NCBI GenBank assembly: GCA_038997305.1
Contig: JAWAZZ010000021.1
Span: 1 to 5,249, forward strand
Length of the DNA stretch: 5,249 nucleotides
Source of the DNA: JAHLMO01 sp038997305
Lineage (GTDB): Archaea > Aenigmatarchaeota > Aenigmatarchaeia > CG10238-14 > SpSt-28
Reading direction: 5' to 3'
The translations under genes were made by a program, and so were the position numbers. The number at the start of each line of letters is the position of its first letter. The first letter of the stretch is position 1. Below, piece after piece: positions 1 through 5,249 of the stretch. Under the pieces are notes generated by a model, which saw only the letters and a program-made list of their open reading frames with translations, was not told the DNA's origin and searched no databases.

Positions 1-3000
1 TAGAAATCCCAATCGCTACAATAAATTATTTTTAGGTTATCTTCACTTGCACCATATTGTTGAGCTATTGAAACATCGTAATAAATTCTTATTGTTGAGT
101 CAATCTCTAAAGGAGTAATTATTGCAATTCCTCCTAATGGCTTGTATAAATTAACTTCTGTTGGATAAACTTTATCATACTTTATGAAATCATTTGGTAA
201 TTCAGAAGAGTTTAGGTTATACAGTTTTATTTTTGCTTCATTGCTTTCTATTAATAAATCGTAAATTCTTTTATGAATGGTTAAGTTTTTGAAACCTATT
301 ACAACTTCTCTTTGCAATATTTGATTTGTATTATTTCTATAGAATGTGAAGTTAAGATTTACAGCTTCATCTCTGCTGTTTGTTATGTTTAACCAAACAT
401 TTTTTGAAATAAATACTTCGAAATAATCTTTTAATATTAAAGTATTGTTTGTTGTATCGTTTATGAAAAATGTTATATCGTAATCGTTTGGTTCTAAGTT
501 GCTTAAAATTATTTGCCAAGTAATGTTATTATCGCTTGATAATTCGAAAGTTTGATTTAGTTGATCAATATACATTAAAACTTTATCTATTGCTACATTA
601 TCGCTTAAGTTCAGTTTTATTGTAACATTGTTTGGATATTCAACGCTTGGAATTTCTTTACTTACTATCATTGGCGGCGTAACATCTTTATAGTAAATCG
701 CATTTTCAACAATCTTTTCAACTAAAATGCTATAAACTTCGTAGAATGCTTTAATAGTTATGTTATGCCATCTTCCATCCAATGCTTTTGGCAAGCTACA
801 ATTTATTATCCAATAGCCACTTATTGTTTGCACACTATTTATTAAGCAGCTATTATTTTCTATTAGTATTTCAAAAAAAGTATCGGAAGTTATTATTTCG
901 TTTCCAATTCTGAATGTTATGTTTAATGTTATGTTTTGATTTTCTAAAACGTTATAGTTTGGATATATTTCATTAACAATTATTTCTGCGGGATATATTT
1001 CTATTCTTATTGGTACTTTTTTGATTGTAGAAGTAGCTTGTTCGCTAATAGTTAAATTACCTTCGTAAAACATTAGTTCATTTGGTGCAACTATGTTTGC
1101 AAATACCGAAAATGTTTGTGTTGGATTTAATTCTTTATAATTTTCTGCTAAACTCATTATTTCCGTAACGTTTCCTTCTAAGCTTAATGAAAATCTTAAT
1201 ATTTGATTTCCAACATTTGTAATATTTATTACATTTTTAGTATAGTTGAAACCTGCTAATAATTGTAAAGTAATGTTTTCTTTATCTGTTATAAATCTAT
1301 AATCTTTTGGCACAGTTACTTCTATAGTGAAATTCTTTGTATCATCTATGCTTGTAATGTTTATTATAGGATAATAATTGCCAGAAGAAAATCCTAATGG
1401 TAAGCTTATAGTTAAAGTTATGTTTTTATATTCTCCAGCAGAAACATTTTGAATAAAATCTGGATTAAAACTTACATAATTACATAAATCTGTTTCTCTT
1501 AAACATTTGAAAGAAATATTTCTAATTTCTGCATTTCCTTCTGAAAATATAGTAAAGTTTAGAGATATTGATAAGTTATGACTTATTGTTATATTATTTG
1601 GATAATAAGTTAAGTTTAATATTCTTGTTGGTAAAACGTTTATAGTAATAGTTTGATCTGAATAAACATAAGATGAACTTCCATCTGCATTATTCCAAAT
1701 TACATAAGGTCTAATGGTATATTCTCTCGGCAATGTTTTTGATGGAATAGTTAAGTTTAATAAACAATATCTTGTTGAATTCGCAGCTATTTGAGAAATG
1801 TTACAATATATTACTTGCCAGTTTGTTCCTCCTGGTGGAGAAGATTGAACAGAAACATTGTATGCAGTAACGGTATCGTTTAAGTTTGTTACTGAAATGT
1901 TTAGAGAAATGTTTTTAGAAACGAATTGAGTAATTCCATCAACATATACATAAGTATCTATTGGGATAATTTTTAGTTGAGTTTTAGCATAGGCAGTAAA
2001 ATTAAAGCTTATCGTTCTGCATTTATTTCCTGTATCGCATGCAGTTAAATTGACCAAATACAAACCTTCTATTGGTGGATAATAATTACAAGTTTTATAT
2101 CCATCTGTTAATGGAGAGCCTTGAGCACAAACCAATGAATCTACAGTAGAATTTGGTAATGTTAGGTTTAAGTAAATTATTGCTAATTGGTCTTGATCGT
2201 CATCGAAATGTGCACTTATTTTTTGCAATTTTTTAATTTCAACATGTTTTGAAAAACTTAAATCACTAATATAAGGAGCAACATCAATTATATGCCAAGT
2301 TATTGTTGTAAAGTTTATGCTTGGATTTGCAGTCGAATTTCTTATAGTTACATTAAGCTTGAAATCTACAGAAACATAATAGCCATCTTGCCAGAATTTT
2401 ATTTGTTTGCTAGATTGTTTTTCTACATAAACAAAAGTTGGATTATAAATTTCGTTATTAACAATTTTATTTAAATCAAATACTTCTAATTGTATTGGAT
2501 TGCTCGGACTTAGCACAACATAATCGATTGAAAAGTTTAGTGGAACGTTGCCAATATTTTCTATGGTTATATTACCCAACAAGCCAGCTTCATATAATCC
2601 ATAAGTCTCTTCTATTTCATTAACTTCTGTTCCATTTCTTGAATAAACTTTCATTATCCACCTAGTATCTACAGGAACTATAATATTAATTTCTATCTGC
2701 TCAATTCTTTCATCTGGTTGACCCAAATTAGAAGTAACGTTTATTATTCCTCTATATAAACCTGGAGATGTTCCAATAGGTATTGAAATTGTTACTGTAA
2801 AAACTTCACTCTTTCCAGAATCTATGCTTTGCCAATAATTTGGATTTATAGTTATCCACTCCTTTGGTAAGTTAATTTCACTATAATTCACCCAAACGTT
2901 TTGTAATGGTGCATTTCCAGTATTATTTACTGAAATTGATATTGAATAACCTGAACCATGTTGAATAGTTTGAGTAATATTTGTTGTGTTTAAAATCATT

Positions 3001-5249
3001 TCAGGATTTCCAACAACAGTAATTTTTTGAATTGGAGAATAAATTATTGATGATTTTTGTTTGTTGTTATCTATCCATGAAGCATTGTATATCTGATTAT
3101 AGGTTCCTGGTAAAGTTCCTGCTGGAATGGTTATGTTAAAAGTAATATTTATTTCGGTTTCTGGTGGAATATCTGGAATAGGAGTTGTGTTGATTATAAC
3201 AAAAGGACCAGAATGTTTAGTTATATAAATCGAGTGTATAGTTCCTTTTCCTGTGTTTTTAATCGTTAAATTGAATTTTTCTACTTTATCTTCCGTTAGG
3301 CTAACATTATAAACTGTAATGTTATAAGCAATAATTTGAGCTGAAGTTGTTAAACTTTCGAAATAGTAATTAAAGCTAAAGCTTGTAAGCTCGTAGAAAG
3401 CAGTTGAATTGAAAGCCTTAACTATAACAGTTTTATTGCCAGGTAATAATTCGCAATTTGAGCCAAAAGTAAAGTTTACTATACAACTATAATTTCCATA
3501 ACAAGATTTTGTTAAGCTATCTATAGTTACATTAATTTCTCCAGGAATTAATTCATTTGTATCTGTTCTCATATAATTTCCAACTTTTATTTGATACACA
3601 GAGCAAGATGGATTGCTTAAGAAATCAGCAATAATTTCTTTTTCTTGAGTTAAATTTGTTGGTGCCCAAATTTGTATTGTTGTTACATTTTCTCCATAAA
3701 TTCCTTGATAGTTTGTTACGTTAACTTTTATTGTATGAACTCCTAAAGATGGTGCATTCAGATATATTATATAATTTCCTTGTGTGTCTGTTGAATTTGA
3801 AGATAATAATGAATTATCGAACCAAAGTTGAGTTAAATTATTTATTAATGGAATGTTATCTGGCAATAAAGTTGCTTTTCCATAGAAATTTGTTGAATTG
3901 TATATTTTGCTTTGAGGATTTAACTCTAATAAGATTTTTTTAACTTGATAATTAAATTGAATTGGAATGTTTGTTGCGATAATTCCGTTTTGAGAAATTC
4001 CGGTAATGTTTGCATCTATTGTATGACTTCCTAAATTAGAATTAGCATTAAAACTATCTATTGTTATCCATTTTGCTAGATTTGAATCATATATTAAAGT
4101 ATAGTTAATTCCATTTATCGTTAGATTAAAACTTCCAGAAGTTACATCAAAATAATGAGTTCCATTAAATTCTCTAATTCTTAAAGTTAGTTTATAAGCT
4201 TCGTTTGGATTTAAAATATTGTCTTGTTGATTATATGAGTCTAATAGATTTAATTGATCAAAAGTTAAATTTCTTACTTCAAAACTTGTTACATTTTCTC
4301 CATAGATACCATCAGAGTTGATCACATATATTTTAATCGTATAATTACCTAAACTTGAAGGTGTCTTAATTGAACAATTATAATTTCCGTTTATAGTGTT
4401 GCAACTTGATATTAAAGTATTATTTAAATAAATACTTACATTTCCATAGTTTACAAAAGAGTTATCTGGAAGTAATATTGCATTACCATAGGCTTTTATT
4501 ATTTCATTTTGATTCACTATATTTTTTTCTAAATTAATTGTAGTAAATATCTTTTTAACGAAGATTGTAAATGTAAAGTTTCTGTTTTTTCCTGTTTGTG
4601 AATAGAGAGTTATGTTAAGAGTATAGTTACCAACATTTCCTACAGAAATGTTAAACATATAATACTCCTTACTATTTAAAGATACTATAGGTTGAGATGT
4701 TGAGTTTTCCCAAACCAATATTCTAGAAGAAATATTATAAAATATATAATTTTGAGATGTCGTTAAATTTGAATTACTTACAAAATCAAATGGAAGATAT
4801 ACTATTACTTTAGAAATAGGTTCTGTTAGACTATTTATTGATATTTTTATTAATTGATTCTTATTGTTTTCTTGAATTATATATTTGCTTGTTGGAGGAT
4901 TTTCTTCGTATATTGGAAATCCTATTGGAGCTGCTAAAGGCAAATAATCAGTATTGTTAGAACAATTTGAAATACATAAGTTTCTATTTATAATATCGTA
5001 TGGATAATCGCAAATTAAGTCTATGTTATTATCTGCACATGTAAGAGAATAGTTATGATATTTTGTTAAATATACATTTCCACCTAAATAATTTCCACCA
5101 ATAATATTTATTTTTTCTATTAAAGATGTATTCCACGCATTTGAAAAAATTGTTCCACTAAAGTATGCTGCATAGTCAGATGCTCTAAAAAGATTGTTAT
5201 AAATTGTATTGTTAAATGAATTTGAAAGATATATTCCAGTTGAGATACC
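1..5249 (-). CDS. Giant modular surface/secreted protein (NosD-like beta-helix followed by Ig/NEW3-like array), internal fragment with both ends missing
   Basis: The minus-strand frame with codons on + positions 3-5249 is open for 1749 codons with no TAA, TAG or TGA. A run this long at such high AT content cannot be chance, and the translation shows coherent domains. The visible protein starts inside a right-handed beta-helix (GIYLSNSFNNTIYNNLF, residues 5-21), passes through its cap (to about 105), and continues as some fourteen beta-sandwich modules of roughly 95-130 residues. It is rich in Asn, Ile, Thr and Ser. It has about 90 N-x-S/T sequons and 21 Cys, 20 of which fall in even groups per module. 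No transmembrane segment, signal peptide or catalytic motif is visible; a signal peptide would lie beyond the right edge. Arg is encoded only by AGA/AGG. The family knowledge used is that NosD/PbH1 helices and NEW3/CARDB/Ig modules are typical of archaeal exported proteins. Inferred role: extracellular structural, adhesive or carbohydrate-contacting protein. The exact function is unknown. Confidence 0.95.
3..404 (-). other. Domain: C-terminal beta-rich module, incomplete (residues 1616-1749)
   Basis: Strands NVWLNITNS (1617-1625), NLNFTFYRNNTNQILQREVV (1631-1650), NLTIHKRIYDLLIES (1655-1669) and EAKIKLYNLN (1671-1680) are followed by YKPLGGIAIITPL (1702-1714) and IRIYYDVS (1720-1727). It ends at the window edge with SEDNLKIIYCSDWDF (1735-1749). 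The ending resembles the last module of large archaeal exported proteins, in which a single beta-sandwich ends in 'L-x-I-Y-x-C-x-x-W-x-F ... C'. Cys 1744 is the only unpaired Cys in the window, so its partner probably lies just past the left edge. The protein stop should therefore be fairly near, though this is inference. Confidence 0.5.
405..686 (-). other. Domain: Ig-like module (residues 1522-1615)
   Basis: VTPPMIV (1523-1529), then VTIKLNLSDNVAIDKVLMYI (1542-1561), is the familiar 'D-x-x-P-P-x-I ... V-x-I-x-x-x-x-x-D-N-x-x-I-x-x-V-x-x-x-I' opening of bacterial/archaeal Ig-like domains. The rest follows the usual plan: WQIILSNLEPNDYDITFFIN (1578-1597) is the 'L-x-P-G-x-Y-x-i-x-x-x-x-x-D' strand with ND in the place of G, and DTTNNT (1598-1603) is the turn. 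No Cys. Good match to the general family; the role is probably structural. Confidence 0.65.
687..989 (-). other. Domain: Ig/MG2-like module with one Cys pair (residues 1421-1521)
   Basis: IIVNEIYPNYNVLENQNITL (1423-1442) opens the module; NITFRIGNEIITSDTFFEIL (1443-1462) forms the middle strands. YWIINCSLPKALDGRWHNIT (1479-1498) is a classic 'Y-x-x-x-C-x-L-P-x-x-x-D-G-x-w-x-x-x-i' closing motif seen in Ig/MG2-like modules of archaeal surface proteins. Cys 1468 and 1484 probably pair across the sheet. A linker IVENAIYYKDVTPP (1513-1526) joins the next module. Confidence 0.55.
990..1304 (-). other. Domain: NEW3-like module 5, short (residues 1316-1420)
   Basis: VINITNVGNQILRFSLSLEG (1340-1359) has the 'N-x-G-N-x-x-L-x-F-S' hairpin that closely echoes residues 893-908. 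ELNPTQTFSVFANIVAPNEL (1373-1392) and EGNLTISEQ (1396-1404) fill the place of the PxGxxxGxY strands, but the signature is degenerate. No Cys. The module ends at VPIRIEIYP (1412-1420). Confidence 0.6.
1305..1622 (-). other. Domain: NEW3-like module 4 (residues 1210-1315)
   Basis: SISLNFTIFSEGNAEIRNIS (1227-1246) is the NTGN-type hairpin with SEGN in the turn. VSFNPDFI (1259-1266) parallels the 'W-x-x-x-x-P' element. SAGEYKNITLTISLPLGFSS (1270-1289) then GNYYPIINI (1290-1298) is the 'I-x-L-P-x-G-x-x-x-G-x-Y' signature. Cys 1249 and 1256, separated by LRETDL, probably close a short loop. It is followed without linker by the next module. Confidence 0.65.
1623..1985 (-). other. Domain: NEW3/CARDB-like module 3 (residues 1089-1209)
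   Basis: NISLNISVTNLNDTVTAYNV (1113-1132) is the first CARDB-like strand pair, with an N-L-N-D-T turn in place of NTGN. QSSPPGGTNW (1135-1144) fills the place of the P-x-x-W element. YCLLNLTIPSKTLPREY (1161-1177) matches the 'L-x-I-P-x-x-T-x-P-x-x-Y' strand. Cys 1149 and 1162 frame the middle hairpin and are likely a disulfide pair. The module ends in TITINVLPTR (1200-1209). Confidence 0.55.
1986..2282 (-). other. Domain: Ig/PKD-like module with four Cys (residues 990-1088)
   Basis: The opening VAPYISDLSF (990-999) and ISAHFDDDQDQLAIIYLNLT (1011-1030) follow the plan of Ig/PKD-like modules: 'A-P-x-I-x-x-x-x', then a strand entering a D-D-D-x-D turn, then 'x-x-x-Y-x-x-L-T-L-P'. The acidic cluster FDDDQDQ (1015-1021) could bind Ca2+, as in many extracellular beta-sandwiches; this is inference. 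The end YLVNLTACDTGNKCRTISFN (1064-1083) resembles the 'Y-x-v-x-v-x-A-x-D-x-x-G-N' closing strand. Cys at 1041, 1054, 1071 and 1077 could form two disulfides. Confidence 0.6.
2283..2669 (-). other. Domain: diverged NEW3-like or Ig-like module (residues 861-989)
   Basis: GLLGNITIENIGNVPLNFSI (889-908) carries the 'N-x-G-N-x-P-L' turn of the preceding modules. The second half is atypical: a Lys/Gln-rich strand VYVEKQSSKQIKFWQDGYY (940-958), then VDFKLNVTIRNST (961-973) and INFTTITWHIID (978-989). The usual IPxGTxPGxY signature is missing, so this is a diverged family member or another beta-sandwich class. An antisense reading at 2292-2474 on the + strand overlaps it and is a shadow. Confidence 0.45.
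2670..3008 (-). other. Domain: NEW3-like beta-sandwich 2, best example (residues 748-860)
   Basis: This is the clearest NEW3-type module in the window. SISISVNNTGNAPLQNVWVN (769-788) has the NTGN turn. LPKEWITINPNYW (794-806) has the 'P-x-x-W-x-x-x-x-P' element typical of NEW3. SGKSEVFTVTISIPIGTSPG (811-830) followed by LYRGIINVTSNLG (831-843) gives the 'F-T-V-x-I-x-I-P-x-G-T-x-P-G-x-Y' signature and the last two strands. Boundaries are set by the previous VVGNP (745-749) and the following PVDTRW (859-864). No Cys. The role is inferred to be structural. Confidence 0.75.
3009..3353 (-). other. Domain: NEW3/CARDB-like beta-sandwich 1 (residues 633-747)
   Basis: Strand FNLTIKNTGKGTIHSIYI (659-676) carries the 'N-T-G-x-G' turn of NEW3/CARDB modules. 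PDIPPETEINITFNITIPAG (692-711) supplies the 'l-x-P-x-x-x-x-x-x-F-x-I-x-I-P' strand pair. LPGTYNQIYNASW (713-725) is the terminal 'P-G-x-Y-x-x-x-x' strand. No Cys. NEW3-type modules in archaeal and bacterial exported proteins are mostly spacer or carbohydrate-associated beta-sandwiches. It is followed directly by a closer match to the same family. Confidence 0.65.
3354..3662 (-). other. Domain: beta-rich module with four Cys (residues 530-632)
   Basis: Four Cys (549, 583, 589, 599) lie within 51 residues: NPSCSVYQIK (546-555), then KSCYGNYSCIVNFTF (581-595), then NCELLPGNKTVIVKAFN (598-614). The last of these resembles the closing strands of an Ig-like fold ('LPG-x-x-T-V-x-V-x-A'). The module ends with FSFNYYF (624-630). 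The Cys could form two disulfides or bind metal; disulfides are likelier for an exported protein, because no CxxC pair and no His cluster is visible. It could be a diverged relative of the Ig module at 328-433, since both end in an FNY strand, but the alignment needs gaps and is weak. Confidence 0.45.
3663..3950 (-). repeat. Internal protein repeat, copy 2: Ig-like module (residues 434-529)
   Basis: This is the second copy of the module at residues 230-327. VKKI (436-439), YGKATLLPDN (456-465), NSLLSS (479-484), PSLGVHTIK (500-508) and GIYGENVT (516-523) are in the same order. From YG to GENVT the offset to copy 1 is 202 residues at nearly every landmark, and 29 of 68 residues are identical without gaps by my count. 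This copy has no Cys. A + strand reading at 3731-3943 is only an antisense shadow of this module. Confidence 0.85.
3681..3698. repeat. 18-bp direct repeat, copy a (pair with 4287-4304)
   Basis: TGTTACATTTTCTCCATA is identical at both sites, exactly 606 bp (202 codons) apart and in the same reading frame. It encodes, on the minus strand, the YGENVT core of the two Ig-like repeat copies. It is a remnant of the internal domain duplication rather than a regulatory site. Confidence 0.85.
3951..4268 (-). other. Domain: Ig-like module between the two repeat copies (residues 328-433)
   Basis: A polar linker with DQLNLLDSYNQQDNILNPNE (331-350) is followed by strands YKLTLRIREF (352-361), SGSFNLTINGINYTLIYDS (391-409), AKWITI (412-417) and LGSHTIDANI (425 region; exact strand limits uncertain), then NGII near 421. 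The order 'G-x-F-x-L-T-I-N-G-x-x-Y-x-L-x-Y-D ... W-x-T ... L-G-x-H-T' is an Ig/MG2-like stretch seen in large archaeal surface proteins, where the Trp strand and the LGxHT strand pack together. There are no Cys. It probably acts as a spacer; no ligand site is recognised. Confidence 0.5.
4269..4562 (-). repeat. Internal protein repeat, copy 1: Ig-like module (residues 230-327)
   Basis: This Ig-like beta module starts at VKKI (231-234) and contains YGNAILLPDN (254-263), NTLISS (277-282), SSLGNYTIK (298-306) and GIYGENVT (314-321). The same landmarks recur in residues 434-529, so the two are paralogous modules within one protein. Two Cys (283 and 292) occur in this copy and are absent from the other, where they are Asn and Ile at or near the equivalent positions; this suggests a copy-specific disulfide. 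The 'YGxAxLLPDN' opening resembles Ig-like domains that start with a 'G-x-a-x-L-P-D' strand in archaeal and bacterial adhesins. The function is presumably structural. Confidence 0.85.
4287..4304. repeat. 18-bp direct repeat, copy b (pair with 3681-3698)
   Basis: This copy is identical to 3681-3698 at a distance of 606 bp and encodes YGENVT (residues 316-321). A second short identity, GTTATCTGG at 3855-3863 and 4461-4469, has the same 606-bp offset. That supports a gap-free duplication register between the two modules. Confidence 0.85.
4563..4934 (-). other. Domain: DUF11-like/adhesin-type beta-sandwich (residues 106-229)
   Basis: A Pro-rich linker (about 106-119, with PIYEENPPTSKY at 112-123) leads into beta-strand segments. 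VIVYLPFDF (148-156), then ILVWENSTSQPIVSLNSKEY (177-196), then FNISVGNVGNYTLNITL (199-215) match the general plan of DUF11-like modules: V-x-V-x-L-P-x-x-F, then a Trp strand, then an 'x-S-L-x-x-x-x' turn and a strand ending in GxY. No Cys is present. Assignment rests on pattern only; a generic Ig-like or CARDB module is the alternative. It probably spaces the beta-helix head from the Ig array. Confidence 0.5.
4935..5249 (-). other. Domain: C-terminal end of NosD-type right-handed parallel beta-helix with cap (residues 1-105)
   Basis: Residues 5-21 (GIYLSNSFNNTIYNNLF) are a textbook PbH1 coil of the form G-I-x-L-x-x-S-x-x-N-x-I-x-x-N. Residues 37-58 give a second coil with NAWNTSLIEKINIIGGNYLG. 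The stretch 51-105 then follows the layout of the archaeal NosD C-terminal cap, which in relatives reads roughly GGNYW...D.DGDGIGD.PY.I...DYLPL. Here it reads GGNYLGGN, then TCADNNIDLICDYPYDI (70-86), then DYLPL (101-105). The usual acidic DGDG loop has become ADNNIDLICD. Four Cys (71, 80, 92, 96) sit in the cap and could pair. Such helices often bind or process polysaccharide, but no catalytic residues can be assigned from this fragment. The earlier coils lie beyond the right edge. Confidence 0.85.

Noticed and set aside
2292..2474. Short + strand reading frame of 60 codons
   Set aside because: It lies antisense inside the large minus-strand gene, over residues about 926-986, and its translation is low-complexity and hydrophobic with no domain. 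No ribosome binding site is evident. It is a shadow.
3731..3943. Short + strand reading frame of 70 codons
   Set aside because: It is antisense to the second Ig-like repeat copy (residues 434-529). The coding frame on the minus strand explains the DNA, so this is a shadow.
3681..4304. 18-bp direct repeat considered as an attachment site, IS target duplication or CRISPR-like repeat
   Set aside because: Both copies are in frame and encode the same YGENVT motif within homologous protein modules. The DNA between them is coding, with no transposase, integrase or further regularly spaced copies.
1..5249. AT-rich stretches that resemble promoters or T-rich terminators
   Set aside because: All lie within an unbroken coding frame whose domains are continuous. 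T-runs on the + strand correspond to Lys/Asn/Phe codons on the minus strand, and no flanking stable hairpin was seen.
4935..5249. Beta-helix considered as a functional copper-nitrous oxide reductase maturation protein (NosD)
   Set aside because: Only the beta-helix fold is shared. The fusion to a long Ig/NEW3 array and the changed cap argue for a surface protein, and no nos neighbours are visible.

Overview
The whole window lies inside one very large protein-coding gene read on the minus strand. In the frame whose codons occupy + positions 3-5249, I translated all 1749 codons by hand and met no stop. I see no start and no stop belonging to the gene, so both ends lie outside: the N-terminus beyond position 5249 and the C-terminus before position 1. 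Residue numbers below count from the right edge, so residue 1 is the codon at 5249-5247. There is no intergenic DNA, RNA gene, promoter, terminator, mobile element or CRISPR array in the window.

The protein looks like a giant exported surface or secreted modular protein. From N to C it has: the last coils and C-terminal cap of a NosD-type right-handed parallel beta-helix (residues 1-105); a DUF11-like beta-sandwich (106-229); two copies of a duplicated Ig-like module (230-327 and 434-529) separated by another Ig-like module (328-433); a Cys-containing beta module (530-632); a run of NEW3/CARDB-like beta-sandwich modules (633-989); an Ig/PKD-like module with four Cys (990-1088); three more NEW3-like modules (1089-1420); two Ig-like modules (1421-1615); and a distinct beta-rich C-terminal module (1616 to the left edge) that ends in an LKIIYCSDWDF motif. 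About 90 N-x-S/T sequons are spread along the chain. Cysteines come in even numbers per module, as expected of an extracytoplasmic, glycosylated, disulfide-stabilised fibre.

Organism: base composition is very AT-rich (lines sampled by eye are about 17-30% G+C). Ile is often ATA, and every Arg codon seen is AGA or AGG, with no CGN. NosD-like beta-helix plus NEW3/Ig arrays of this style are familiar from archaeal surface proteins. The best guess is an AT-rich archaeon, plausibly of the DPANN group (Woesearchaeota/Pacearchaeota-like). This is inference from style, not a database match. The likely role is cell-surface structure, adhesion or polysaccharide contact; no enzymatic motif was recognised in the part visible here.
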